A DNA stretch of 64,000 bases from Gordonia alkaliphila. GTDB taxonomy: Bacteria; Actinomycetota; Actinomycetes; Mycobacteriales; Mycobacteriaceae. The notes beneath the pieces were generated by a model. That model was not told the origin of the DNA. It saw only the letters and a list, made by a program, of their open reading frames with translations, and ran no database searches. The translations under genes and the position numbers were made by a program. This document shows, piece by piece, positions 26,530 through 33,957 of the stretch. The stretch spans positions 149,429-213,428 of the forward strand of contig NZ_JALKBW010000002.1 of the NCBI RefSeq assembly GCF_023017165.1, written 5' to 3'. Position 1 is the first letter of the stretch. Every line of letters begins with the position of its first letter.

Positions 26530-26632
26530 GCGAATCGGGGTGGCCGGCCTCCTTGGAGCAGATCCAAGTCCGCCCATCCAGGTCGTGGTGAGTGCTTTGG
26601 CACTGCACTCGCTGTCTTCTCCCCATGATCAT
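26477..26632 (-). CDS. 51-residue Cys/His small protein
   Basis: ATG 26632 (or ATG 26626) opens a short frame with VQCQSTHHDLDGRTWICSKE followed by AGHPDSHSAYRLIWDDD and a stop. The C...HH...C...H...H spacing suggests a zinc knuckle. A sequence of this form is common in small actinobacterial proteins. It overlaps the cysteine-rich ORF downstream, so both could come from one transcript. Confidence 0.6.
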   Translation of the reverse strand: MIMGRRQRVQCQSTHHDLDGRTWICSKEAGHPDSHSAYRLIWDDDTGGPRV

Positions 26633-26850
26633 GACTGCAGTGTTTCACCTGTCGCCTACGCCCGGCGCAGGTCGCCGATCCGGGCGCGATCGGGGCCGGT
26701 ATCTCCTCCACCAGACGGTGAACTGGCGGATCCGGGAGGGCCCCGGCAACTGCGAAGATGTCCACCATCCATTGGGCTCATATGCGTGAGTCCTCACGAC
26801 GCGGCAAAATGCTTCGTCACGAACTACTACCGCGAGAGAGAGGACTGGCA

Positions 26851-27177
26851 ATGGGATTTACTCGGTACTGGACGAGGACAGAAAAACCTCTGACCGCAGA
26901 ATTCCTCGGTGAGGTCGAGAGGATCATCGGGGCGGCGGGAGATAGGGGAATCAGTGTTCGGGGCCCTCTGGGGGACGGCGAACCGTTGATTAGCCGTGAA
27001 GAGATCATGCTTAACGGTGATGTCGAGAGAGAAGAGAGCTGCGAGACATTCCATCTCGGTATCCGCGGGGGTCGCTGCTTCTGCAAAACACGCGAAAGGG
27101 CGTACGATCCGATCGTATCCGACATCCTCCAGTGTGCACTCGGTTACGGCCTCGTCGTTGACGTAGGGTCCGATTAA
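26851..27177 (+). CDS. small protein of the MGYTHYW family
   Basis: A 108-residue protein. ATG 26851 is chosen for its purine-rich upstream GAGAGAGGA. The start MGFTRYW, the internal CETFHL and CFCKTRERAYDPIVSDIL follow the pattern MGYTHYW...ETF...FCKTARKPYD seen in a widespread small protein family of bacteria and their phages. That family has no known function as far as I know. Preceded by a poor promoter. The next gene follows in the same direction. Confidence 0.75.
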   Translation: MGFTRYWTRTEKPLTAEFLGEVERIIGAAGDRGISVRGPLGDGEPLISREEIMLNGDVEREESCETFHLGIRGGRCFCKTRERAYDPIVSDILQCALGYGLVVDVGSD

Positions 27178-27241
27178 CGCGATCTCTCCGAGGCGCCTCA
27201 GTTAAGTGCGTGGTGAAATAGATGAAGAGAGAGGGAGCTCT

Positions 27242-27661
27242 GTGGCCGTAACAATGACCGAGCTGGATGTCGCGACGGAAGGGTATGTCCAAGCCCTTCT
27301 ACTTACGTACCTCGATGACACACATGCGGATCACGATCAGGGGTCCGGTGACGGACCGTTTCTGGACCGCACCTACGTCGTCACCGACGTACACGCAAGC
27401 TACATGGAGGCGTGGCGCGAAGTCGTTGCTGCCTTCATCAACGAGAATGAAAGTGATGTACGGGAATACGTCGACGCCTTTTCTGATGGGAGAGAAGGGT
27501 GGTCGATGATCGGCTATGACCTGCTACTGACGCGCAGTGGGCACGGGCCAGGATTCTGGGACCGAGGATTGACCGACGTTGGGGGACGTCTGGCGGGCGC
27601 AGCACTCGCACTCGGGCAGGGCCCTCCCCTGGAAATTGCCAACGTATTCAACCGCGTCTAG
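27242..27661 (+). CDS. hypothetical protein with HGxGFWDRG motif
   Basis: A 139-residue protein. GTG 27242 is preceded by GAGAGGGAG at good spacing. The C-terminal half has IGYDLLLTRSGHGPGFWDRG followed by a helix. This LTR-GHG-GFWDRG block is familiar from small phage and plasmid proteins of unknown role. The N-terminal half is acidic and helical. Its presence supports a phage- or plasmid-derived origin for the small-gene array. Confidence 0.75.
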   Translation: MAVTMTELDVATEGYVQALLLTYLDDTHADHDQGSGDGPFLDRTYVVTDVHASYMEAWREVVAAFINENESDVREYVDAFSDGREGWSMIGYDLLLTRSGHGPGFWDRGLTDVGGRLAGAALALGQGPPLEIANVFNRV

Positions 27662-27753
27662 GTGAATCTGCAGCGAGCGGGAGCGTCGGGCGCTACCAAA
27701 ATGTGGTGCAGAAATAGTGGGAGTGAGCACCATCCGTGTGACAGGTGAGGTCC

Positions 27754-27775
27754 TGTCCGGGGCGACATATAGGCT
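27754..27775 (+). promoter_or_regulatory. PafBC/RecA-NDp-like promoter
   Basis: TGTCCGGG, 8-base spacer, TAGGCT, 43 bases before ATG 27819. Confidence 0.7.
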
Positions 27776-27818
27776 ACGCCGACAAGTCGCAGTGACAGGA
27801 AGAAGGGAAGAGGGCCAG

Positions 27819-28061
27819 ATGAGCGACATCACTCATATTCAGTTCTGCGCGGACGATCAGGACATCTCGTCCGAGCCCTACCGTGAGCTCGACGCCACGG
27901 AGGTTCGGGTCTGGTCCGAAGAGGGAGTCGTCGTGGCTGTCAGCTCCGGCGCCGACGGCAAGTGGCACTACGAGTCGAGCGACTTCGGCCCCAACCCGGA
28001 GTGGGACACCGACGGAACCTTTGACAGCTGGGAAGAGGCGCTCCGTGCCTTCGGTTACTGA
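27819..28061 (+). CDS. hypothetical small acidic protein
   Basis: An 80-residue protein with ATG 27819 and AGGGAAGAGGG upstream. It contains an all-beta first part (ITHIQFCADDQD, TEVRVWSEEGVVVAVSS, WHYESSD) and a terminal helix (SWEEALRAFGY). Its end is within 25 bases of the cutinase start, and an alternative cutinase start overlaps it, so the two may share a transcript. Confidence 0.75.
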   Translation: MSDITHIQFCADDQDISSEPYRELDATEVRVWSEEGVVVAVSSGADGKWHYESSDFGPNPEWDTDGTFDSWEEALRAFGY

Positions 28062-28083
28062 CGCCTCGTCGAAGGAGGGGGCC

Positions 28084-28824
28084 GTGGCGGGCCGGCTGGG
28101 CGGCACGCCGAAAGGCGTGCGCGTGGGCAAGGCCGTTGTAGCGGGGCTCATTGTGGCGGCTGCCGCGGTCGGACAACTGTTGCCCTCTGGTGTAGGCGTC
28201 GCACATGCGGTGTCATGCGCTGATGTGCAGCTGTTGTTCGCCAGGGGGACGAACGAAGTGGGTGCGCCGATCGGACTCACAGGGCAGGCACTGCATCGGA
28301 GCCTGCAACTGCGGTTCGCAGGCAAGGACGTACGTGTCTCGCCGGTCAGGTACGCCGCCAGCGGTGACTTCCAAGAAGGAGTGGTGTTCCTGCGGACCGT
28401 TGCCGCGGGCGTGCGGAACGCCCAGCGGCAGATCAAGACGCTCACCGTTCGGTGCCCGCAGGCACGCATTGTGGTGGGCGGCTATTCGCAGGGAGCGGTA
28501 GTGGTCACCTACGCGGTGAGCGATCAGCTGGCCCAGGTGCCGGCGATGGTGCGTGAAGTTCCGGCCCCATTGCCGTCGCGTGTGGCGTCGCACGTGGCGA
28601 GTGTGGTGGTCTTCGGTCAGCCCTCCGACCGATGGTTCCGCGATGCGCACGTTCCACCGATGCGGGTCGGGCGCCTGTACCGAACGAAGGTTCGCGACTA
28701 CTGCATCCCCGGGGACCCGATCTGCGATGGGGCTGGGATCCAACGGCCCAAGCCGGTCCACGGACTGTATGCGGTGAACGGTATGACCGCTGCCGCTGCC
28801 GCCTTCACCGCTACCCGGCTGTGA
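28084..28824 (+). CDS. secreted cutinase-family esterase
   Basis: A 246-residue alpha/beta hydrolase of the cutinase family. GTG 28084 follows AAGGAGG (GTG 28045 is possible). A signal peptide of about 41 residues ends AHA before VSCADV. The catalytic serine is in VVGGYSQGAVV, the aspartate in YCIPGDPICDG, and the histidine in KPVHGLY. The paired cysteines fit the two family disulfides. It hydrolyses ester bonds outside the cell, for example of cutin, lipids or esters of the mycolate layer. It is the only classical enzyme in the small-gene array. Confidence 0.9.
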   Translation: MAGRLGGTPKGVRVGKAVVAGLIVAAAAVGQLLPSGVGVAHAVSCADVQLLFARGTNEVGAPIGLTGQALHRSLQLRFAGKDVRVSPVRYAASGDFQEGVVFLRTVAAGVRNAQRQIKTLTVRCPQARIVVGGYSQGAVVVTYAVSDQLAQVPAMVREVPAPLPSRVASHVASVVVFGQPSDRWFRDAHVPPMRVGRLYRTKVRDYCIPGDPICDGAGIQRPKPVHGLYAVNGMTAAAAAFTATRL

Positions 28825-28861
28825 TTGCGACGCGAGCGCGGGGAAGCGCCGATCTGGACCC

Positions 28862-28883
28862 TGTCGGGGCCGACTGTTAGCTT
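28862..28883 (+). promoter_or_regulatory. PafBC/RecA-NDp-like promoter (leaderless gene)
   Basis: TGTCGGGG, 8-base spacer, TAGCTT, then exactly 7 bases to ATG 28891. Confidence 0.75.
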
Positions 28884-28890
28884 CGGCGCC

Positions 28891-29049
28891 ATGATCACCA
28901 CCGATGAACTGCGCCGCTGGCTCAACACGATTACTGACCCGCACATCGCGATCGATGACGGCGGACTGGCGCTGTACGCGCTCGACGCCGCCGGCCGTGA
29001 GACCGGGCCGTCGATCGAGCTCGGCGGAGTGCCCGCCGCGAGCGACTAG
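28891..29049 (+). CDS. 52-residue protein, leaderless
   Basis: The start ATG 28891 has no ribosome site but sits at the position where transcription from the TAGCTT -10 should begin. The protein has a helix (TTDELRRWLNTI) followed by strands (HIAIDDGGLALYAL). Similar short proteins with DDGGL-L are frequent in actinobacteria, of unknown role. First gene of a unit that continues with 29067 and 29367. Confidence 0.72.
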   Translation: MITTDELRRWLNTITDPHIAIDDGGLALYALDAAGRETGPSIELGGVPAASD

Positions 29050-29066
29050 GGAAGGTGAAGACTCCG

Positions 29067-29336
29067 ATGAACCAGGCCGACGGCGACGTGGACACTGAGT
29101 TGGTCTTCCACTTGGAGGGCGACGATCACGAGAGCCGCACGATTGTGGCGGCGACGGAATCCGAAGCGCGCACCTTATGTGCTGAGGGATTCAACTCGCA
29201 GTACGACGACGCTGACTATGACGGCTCCGAGTTCGACTTGCGCGGGGTGTACAAGCACGACGAAGACCTGTTCGACGACTTCGACGAAGAGATGGATGTC
29301 AGGGAACTGGTCAAAGTCGACCGCTGGGCGCAGTAG
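29067..29336 (+). CDS. hypothetical very acidic protein
   Basis: An 89-residue protein from ATG 29067 (GTG 29055 in frame is an alternative). It contains ELVFHLEGDDHESRTIVAAT, a helix SEARTLCAEGF and two dense acidic segments (YDDADYDGSEF and DEDLFDDFDEEMDV). Such charge resembles nucleic-acid mimic or partner-binding proteins, but nothing specific can be concluded. Second gene of the 28891 unit. Confidence 0.72.
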   Translation: MNQADGDVDTELVFHLEGDDHESRTIVAATESEARTLCAEGFNSQYDDADYDGSEFDLRGVYKHDEDLFDDFDEEMDVRELVKVDRWAQ

Positions 29337-29366
29337 CCGCGCTCGATGTCAGGGGAAGGGAACGTG

Positions 29367-29711
29367 ATGTTCCGATACTTTTTTGATCAAGACTACGGAG
29401 TGCCTGCGCACACCTTCGCGGCGCATGAACGTGCCGGGGACTGGAACGGATTTGTGGTTCCGCTCGTCGACGAAGCGACGCTCTTGGCGACCCTGGCCAG
29501 ATTCAATGCGCTCGCCGAGGAAGACGACGGTGACTACTGCGCGAAGGCGGAGGTGGCGGCCGACGGAGAGATCACACTCTTCGAGTACGCACGCCCCGTC
29601 GGCGACAACGACCAACCGGTCGCCGCGACCAAGGTGCCGCGACACCCGGCTGGGTATTACGAGCTGTCGTTCGGCTGGACACTGGTCGCCGATGACCACT
29701 ACGAGTCGTGA
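29367..29711 (+). CDS. hypothetical protein
   Basis: A 114-residue protein, ATG 29367 after AGGGGAAGGGAA. It opens MFRYFFDQDYGVP and continues with a helix around EATLLATLARFNALAEEDD and two beta segments (EITLFEYARPV, YYELSFGWTLVAD). Third gene in the unit starting at 28891. Not recognised. Confidence 0.7.
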   Translation: MFRYFFDQDYGVPAHTFAAHERAGDWNGFVVPLVDEATLLATLARFNALAEEDDGDYCAKAEVAADGEITLFEYARPVGDNDQPVAATKVPRHPAGYYELSFGWTLVADDHYES

Positions 29712-29789
29712 CCGCACTCCGGCGGTCACGACTTCGGGACGCGACGGGGCGTTTCGCCAGTTCCGTGCCCCGACTGGGGATGGTCCGGC

Positions 29790-29811
29790 TGTCGGGCCGA
29801 TGTGCCAGGCT
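29790..29811 (+). promoter_or_regulatory. PafBC/RecA-NDp-like promoter
   Basis: TGTCGGGC, 8-base spacer, CAGGCT, 50 bases before ATG 29862. The flanking bases closely resemble the promoter at 7592. Confidence 0.6.
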
Positions 29812-29861
29812 CGGGACGATCGCCGCACACGACGTGCAGCACCAACTGAGGGAGTCTGACC

Positions 29862-30098
29862 ATGGGGAATCGAGCACTGTACGTCGACGAGGCAATGCAG
29901 CAGCCCGACGGCACATTCACCGTCGTTGCCTCCGAACGCGGCGTCGCGGGATACGTCAACGTCAGTCCCGGATGGGCCTCCTTGGCCGCGGCAAAGGCAT
30001 ACGCGGACCAGGCAAACGCAGAACTCGGACTCACCCCGGAGCAGGCACGCGAGATCATCGCCTCCGCGATGGCCGAGCCGCCTGGCCGGGCGAACTGA
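29862..30098 (+). CDS. hypothetical small protein
   Basis: A 78-residue protein, ATG 29862 with GAGGGAG upstream. Beta strands (FTVVASERGVAGYVNV) are followed by a long helix (SLAAAKAYADQANAELGLTP) and another helix (EQAREIIASAMA). Own promoter, monocistronic. Not recognised. Confidence 0.72.
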   Translation: MGNRALYVDEAMQQPDGTFTVVASERGVAGYVNVSPGWASLAAAKAYADQANAELGLTPEQAREIIASAMAEPPGRAN

Positions 30099-30227
30099 AA
30101 GAACCGCAATCACCGGGGGTGTCCAACTGCCGGTAGAACCGCTCGCGGTCAGCTCTCGGAATCCGTTCAACGGTGCAGACCAGAGCCTTACAGACAGTGC
30201 GTTAGGTAAAAGGAAGGGAAGCGAATA

Positions 30228-30467
30228 GTGAGCGAAACGGTGACTGTAGGTGACGGCGGCGCAGCCGTGCAGATCTTCGCGACCACAGGCGCAGAAGACG
30301 GCGCTCTCATTATCGACATCGATACCCGAAATCTTCCAGCAGATCGGGTCCTGCGGGTGTACGTCAATGACGGCTCTGTCTATAGTGCGCGCATTGGGGC
30401 TGGCGACCATAATCTCGACTACATCGGCGAGTACATCGACGAAGTCAATTCGAAGTCTGGACTATAA
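30228..30467 (+). CDS. hypothetical small acidic protein
   Basis: A 79-residue protein from GTG 30228 (GGAAGGGAAGCG upstream). Predicted strand-rich (AVQIFATT, LIIDIDTR, LRVYVNDGSVYSARIGAG) with a short helix at the end. The upstream GCGTTAGGT may serve as -10. Not recognised. Confidence 0.7.
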   Translation: MSETVTVGDGGAAVQIFATTGAEDGALIIDIDTRNLPADRVLRVYVNDGSVYSARIGAGDHNLDYIGEYIDEVNSKSGL

Positions 30468-30478
30468 AGTCCGAGGTG

Positions 30479-30509
30479 TTGACATTCGTTGGGTGTCACA
30501 AGGAATACC
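30479..30509 (+). promoter_or_regulatory. candidate sigma-A promoter
   Basis: TTGACA (30479-30484) with 18 bases to GAATAC (30503-30508). It is the one near-classical -35/-10 pair among the small genes and lies just before ATG 30528. Confidence 0.45.
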
Positions 30510-30527
30510 AAGAAGGAAGAATAGGGT

Positions 30528-30809
30528 ATGGCTGAAATGATCCACTATGATCCGTTCGATACGGATGTGCGCGGTTGGTTTGAAATTGCCGAGAATCAGG
30601 AAAAGGTGGCGGCAAAGATCGCCGCAGAAGCTCGATCTGTATCGGATTCGGGTCCCTACTCGGTGGACTTGACGGAACACGCCATCATCGCAATATTCAG
30701 ATCGCTCGGACCGGCGTGTCCCCGCACGGGCGGCGAAATTGAGATCGTGCGCAAAGCCTTCCATGACCACTACGGCCAGAACTCTCAGTACCGGATCGTT
30801 ACGGGGTGA
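30528..30809 (+). CDS. hypothetical protein
   Basis: A 93-residue protein, ATG 30528 after AAGAAGGAAGA. The segment SVSDSGPYSVDLTEHAI resembles YSESGPYTVSVSADTV in the protein at 39296, so the two may be distant paralogues sharing a hook-like region. The C-terminal part is helical. Not recognised. Confidence 0.7.
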   Translation: MAEMIHYDPFDTDVRGWFEIAENQEKVAAKIAAEARSVSDSGPYSVDLTEHAIIAIFRSLGPACPRTGGEIEIVRKAFHDHYGQNSQYRIVTG

Positions 30810-30874
30810 GATAGTAGCTGGCGTCACAAGAGAAGTGGCCACAGAGGGTATTGAGCGAAATTGGGAGAATCCCG

Positions 30875-31105
30875 ATGGCAACGATAATTGTTTCAGAGAT
30901 TGTTGAGTACGACAATGAAGGTACTCCGATTCTGGACAACGTTCCGCCCGACGGAATGAGCGAGCAAGAATACGAAGACCGGAAGGCCGCGGCCGTGGCG
31001 GCGGGCAACAGCTGGGTTGCCTTGCGTGGGGACGACATCCTCAAGATCGGCACCTGGTCGGCGGTGTCGTCCACGCCCGGATGCACGGTAGCCCTCATGG
31101 TCTAA
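30875..31105 (+). CDS. hypothetical small acidic protein
   Basis: A 76-residue protein. ATG 30875 is favoured by GGGAGAA upstream. It contains TIIVSEIVEYDNEG, a helix (MSEQEYEDRKAAAVAAG) and two strands. The VSEIV motif also opens the broken gene at 4741. Convergent with the gene ending at 31197. Not recognised. Confidence 0.68.
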   Translation: MATIIVSEIVEYDNEGTPILDNVPPDGMSEQEYEDRKAAAVAAGNSWVALRGDDILKIGTWSAVSSTPGCTVALMV

Positions 31106-31196
31106 CGGCGTTCGCAGGCGGCACAATCGACGGCCGCCTGGATCTCCGCTCGCGGTGAGTCTCGATCCTGCCAGTGCTCTACGTGCCAGGAGGCGG

Positions 31197-31475
31197 TCAG
31201 TGTGCCGCAGGCGTGCCGCCAAGAACGCCGCCGCCAATGTAGTGGCCGACGCCGTGCTGCGTGCGGGCCACTGTTCGCGCAGCAGGATCCCCGAGTGTGC
31301 CTTTGAACCAGTACGTTTGCACGCCGCCGACATTCTTGACGACGACCCCGAAGTGGCCGGGAGGAGTCTGGACGTCGACAAAGGCCTCGCTTGCAGAAGT
31401 CGAGTGCTGGAGAAGTTCGCGGTAGGTGACCGCAGTCGAATCAGGCTCGTCAGCGACGGGAACGGGGTTGGACAC
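31197..31475 (-). CDS. hypothetical protein, second gene of a two-gene operon
   Basis: A 92-residue protein from GTG 31475 with AAGGAG at ideal spacing. Strand-rich centre (HFGVVVKNVGGVQTYWFKG), glycine-rich end. The 95 bases after the stop continue in a different frame with protein-like sequence (ASWHVEHWQDRDSPRAEIQA, then CAACERR and stop at 31102). A frameshift or a separate tiny Cys-pair gene is therefore possible. It follows the 31494 gene by 19 bases. Confidence 0.65.
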   Translation of the reverse strand: MSNPVPVADEPDSTAVTYRELLQHSTSASEAFVDVQTPPGHFGVVVKNVGGVQTYWFKGTLGDPAARTVARTQHGVGHYIGGGVLGGTPAAH

Positions 31476-31493
31476 AGTGGCGCTCCTTGAGAG

Positions 31494-31997
31494 TCAGTAG
31501 CTGATGAGTGCGGCTTCGTCGGCGTCGAGGTCATCGATGATGAGGACTCCGGGGCCCGAAAGCGAAGCAGTGACCTCAGCGAGCGTGGCTGCCTCGGGAA
31601 AAAGGTCCGCCTCGCCGACGTCGAACGCACCTGGCTGCGCCGAATGCTGAGCCAGCGCGAAGACATGGATCGAGATTTCGCCGCCGAGTGCGAGTGCAAC
31701 CGGGACGATGGCCACGTTCTGGCCGCTGCCATTGAAGCCACTCTGCGCCCGCTGCAGCAACACTCCCAACTGCGTATCGCCGGTGACGGGCACCATCGGG
31801 CAGCTCGGGTCCCAGCCGGTGGCCGCAATGAAATCGTCGAGCCCCGCCACCGCACTTCGGCGCAGTCTATCGATCGTGATCCTTGCCGTGTGCGCGATGG
31901 TGGCGGTGTCGGGATGGCTCCGTGGATCCGCGGCCCGCGCCTCTTGCGCGGCGACGTCACTGCTGCGGATGAGGGCCGTGAATCGGGGGTCGGTCAT
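31494..31997 (-). CDS. hypothetical protein
   Basis: A 167-residue protein, the largest of its neighbours. It has an N-terminal helical part with IAHTARITIDRLRR, then strands around GEISIHVFALAQHS, and an acidic end GVLIIDDLDADEAALI. First gene of the pair with 31475. No promoter of the TGTC class was found in front of it. Not recognised. Confidence 0.7.
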   Translation of the reverse strand: MTDPRFTALIRSSDVAAQEARAADPRSHPDTATIAHTARITIDRLRRSAVAGLDDFIAATGWDPSCPMVPVTGDTQLGVLLQRAQSGFNGSGQNVAIVPVALALGGEISIHVFALAQHSAQPGAFDVGEADLFPEAATLAEVTASLSGPGVLIIDDLDADEAALISY

Positions 31998-32077
31998 CTC
32001 AGGGTTCTCGTTTCGGTTGGCTGTAGGTGGAGAGGAACAGCTGCTTCGGGATCGTGGCGAACAGGGTGGAGCTGGGA

Positions 32078-32317
32078 CTAGCGGATCCAGCTCAGCACCT
32101 CGCTCAGCGAGGCGTCGCTGTAGGAATCGGCGACGGCCTGCTCCAAATTGCCGGCGTCGCCATCGGGGTTGTGGTCCAGCATGTGAAGCGTCGCGTTGAC
32201 GAGGAGGTTCAATGCGTCGACGGTCCCCTCCTCGGCGAGGTCCGCAGCGGCGATGATCTGGTTGGCGGAGACGTTGATGGCATTCGAGACCTGGTCGCGG
32301 GTGAAGGTGCTGGACAT
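32078..32317 (-). CDS. small helical protein, tandem paralogue 1
   Basis: A 79-residue helical protein. FTRDQVSNAINVS, LLVNATLHMLDHNPDGD and LSEVLSWIR closely parallel the protein encoded at 32437-32682. A putative ribosome site GGAG lies before the ATG. The first half looks like a small helix-turn-helix or helical bundle. The duplicated unit includes the promoter and leader. Function unknown. Confidence 0.78.
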   Translation of the reverse strand: MSSTFTRDQVSNAINVSANQIIAAADLAEEGTVDALNLLVNATLHMLDHNPDGDAGNLEQAVADSYSDASLSEVLSWIR

Positions 32318-32392
32318 GGAAATGCTCCGATCGATTTGGAGGGGAAACCGGACTGCTGTGCCCGGTGCCGCCGCAGGCGCGGGGTAAACGGG

Positions 32393-32414
32393 ACTGTATC
32401 GAGAGTCGCCGACA
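32393..32414 (-). promoter_or_regulatory. PafBC/RecA-NDp-like promoter
   Basis: Reverse strand TGTCGGCG, 8-base spacer, TACAGT, 75 bases before the ATG at 32317. Almost the same as the promoter of the neighbouring paralogue. Confidence 0.7.
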
Positions 32415-32436
32415 CCGTTGGCGTGCCAGCCCGGGG

Positions 32437-32682
32437 CTAGCGGAGCCAGCCCAGAACGTCGGTCAGCGTGGTGCCGTCTTCGTAGATATCGGCGACGACC
32501 TGCTCCAGTTCGACAGTGTCGCCAGCGGGGTTGTGGTCGAGCATGTGGAGCGTGGCGTTGAGGAGGAGGATCATCGCGTTGGCGGCCGCCTCCTCGCCGA
32601 GTCCGGCGGCGTTGATGATCTCGTCCATCGAGATGTTGAGGGCGGCCGAGATCTGGTCACGGGTGAAGTGGGGGTTGGGCAT
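32437..32682 (-). CDS. small helical protein, tandem paralogue 2
   Basis: An 81-residue protein from ATG 32682 (GGAGGA upstream). Blocks FTRDQISAALNIS, ILLLNATLHMLDHNPAGD and LTDVLGWLR match the paralogue at 32078. Sequence divergence is moderate, so the duplication is old. Both are predicted cytoplasmic four-helix proteins without cysteines. Function unknown. Confidence 0.78.
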   Translation of the reverse strand: MPNPHFTRDQISAALNISMDEIINAAGLGEEAAANAMILLLNATLHMLDHNPAGDTVELEQVVADIYEDGTTLTDVLGWLR

Positions 32683-32775
32683 GGAACTGTCCTCCGATCG
32701 ATTGGGGCGCCCGGACTGGTTGTGCCCGGTGCCGCCCGCAGGCGCAGGTGGGGGGCCGCGCGTGGGGTGAGCGGG

Positions 32776-32797
32776 ACTGTATAGACAGTCGCCGACA
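32776..32797 (-). promoter_or_regulatory. PafBC/RecA-NDp-like promoter
   Basis: Reverse strand TGTCGGCG, 8-base spacer, TACAGT, 93 bases before ATG 32682. The leaders of both paralogues share CGGCACCGGGCACA and ATCGATCGGAG. Confidence 0.72.
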
Positions 32798-32869
32798 GCG
32801 TTGACGTGCATCGCTGCACACACACTGCATGAAGTGGAAGCGGATCCGCGCTGCGGTATGGAGAAGGCC

Positions 32870-32891
32870 TGTCCGGGGCCTGTGGCAGCCT
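32870..32891 (+). promoter_or_regulatory. PafBC/RecA-NDp-like promoter
   Basis: TGTCCGGG, 8-base spacer, CAGCCT, 32 bases before the 20-codon leader ORF at 32924. Confidence 0.6.
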
Positions 32892-32923
32892 CCCTGGTGA
32901 ACGAGCCAATCGAGAGGATTCCC

Positions 32924-32986
32924 ATGCGAAGTGTTCATCAGAGGCTGGAAGTCGCCGTGACGCGGCAGCTCGGCCGGGAGGCGTAG
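32924..32986 (+). CDS. 20-residue leader peptide
   Basis: ATG 32924 after GAGAGGATT encodes MRSVHQRLEVAVTRQLGREA and ends 4 bases before the start of the next gene. Its last codons contain the GGGAGG ribosome site of that gene. It may therefore act by translational coupling or attenuation. Confidence 0.4.
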   Translation: MRSVHQRLEVAVTRQLGREA

Positions 32987-32990
32987 ACAG

Positions 32991-33305
32991 ATGGCCACGA
33001 ACGTGTGGGTCGCGTCCTTCTCGCCAGCGGGCACTGATGGTGGTGCTGGCGGTTTTATCTGGGCGCCGGATCGCCCGCGAGCGGAGGCGGTCTACGACAG
33101 CGACGTCCAGGATTCCGAGGCGGCCGGCGGGACGCATGTGGTGCGCCTGGTGCAGATCGCCGTCGAGTCCGATCCCGTCGCTGACCGCACCGGCGTGACC
33201 GATGAGATCGATCGTCGACTCGACGAGGTGGAGTCCACGTTGGCCGCGCACCGGCAGTACGTGCCAGCCGACGCACACTATGTGCCCGAGGGTGGAGTTC
33301 TCTGA
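32991..33305 (+). CDS. hypothetical acidic protein
   Basis: A 104-residue protein, ATG 32991. Strands (NVWVASFSPAG, GFIWAPDR, THVVRLVQIAVESD) followed by a helix (TDEIDRRLDEVESTLAAH). The stop overlaps the next start (TGATG). Preceded by the coupled 20-codon ORF. Not recognised. Confidence 0.72.
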   Translation: MATNVWVASFSPAGTDGGAGGFIWAPDRPRAEAVYDSDVQDSEAAGGTHVVRLVQIAVESDPVADRTGVTDEIDRRLDEVESTLAAHRQYVPADAHYVPEGGVL

Positions 33306-33613
33306 TGGCGGTCGGAGACCGGCTCACCGCCGACGAAGCGGCCGAGTACCTCGATCACCTCGGAGGCGCTGACGTCGTTCTCATCTGGGGTGCGGACTGG
33401 GACGGCAATCCGATGCCGCGAGCAATCCGGTCCACCACGGTGAGCGCACTCATCGGCAAGTTCGGGGAACGGTTCGACCTCCACGGGCCACAGGCAACGC
33501 TGTGCGGGGAGTGCGGCGAACTGCTCGTCAGCGGCCGGGGGGAGTCGCTCGTAACGATGCAACAGAACCATCTGTTTCGTGAACACAAGATCAGTGCCCC
33601 GCTGCTGCCCTGA
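33305..33613 (+). CDS. hypothetical protein with CGECG
   Basis: A 102-residue protein starting within the previous stop codon. It begins with a helix (TADEAAEYLDHLGG), has a strand DVVLIWGADWDG and a late TLCGECGELLVSG that could hold a metal with other ligands. Cotranscribed with 32991. Not recognised. Confidence 0.7.
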   Translation: MAVGDRLTADEAAEYLDHLGGADVVLIWGADWDGNPMPRAIRSTTVSALIGKFGERFDLHGPQATLCGECGELLVSGRGESLVTMQQNHLFREHKISAPLLP

Positions 33614-33659
33614 TCTGGCCGCAACTGGAGCATTCAAAACCCGAGGAATGGAGAACAAC

Positions 33660-33956
33660 ATGGCAACGATGTTCGAAGTGTGGGGATTCGGCAACGTCGT
33701 CGCAGCGGGGCCCGAGGACGACTACCTCGCCCGCATGCAGACGGGGCTGGCCGCCGGTGCAGCCGATCGCGGCATCGACGCGACCGAACCCAGCGACGCG
33801 CTCGACATGGCCCGCGACATCATTCTCACCGACTGGATCGGTGCCGACGACTGGAAGATCGTCGACGGCACGCTCTATGTCACCTACGGAGGTATCGGGA
33901 TCAGCCTCGATGCGCTGATCGCCGAGCACGCCGACCCCTTCCTGGGCGGCCAATGA
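33660..33956 (+). CDS. hypothetical acidic protein
   Basis: A 98-residue protein from ATG 33660 (GGAGAA upstream). It has a glycine-rich strand start (FEVWGFGNVVAAG), helices (YLARMQTGLAAGAADRG, SDALDMARDIIL) and a last strand (LYVTYGGIGISLD). Followed with one base gap by the 33958 gene. Not recognised. Confidence 0.7.
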   Translation: MATMFEVWGFGNVVAAGPEDDYLARMQTGLAAGAADRGIDATEPSDALDMARDIILTDWIGADDWKIVDGTLYVTYGGIGISLDALIAEHADPFLGGQ

Positions 33957-33957
33957 G

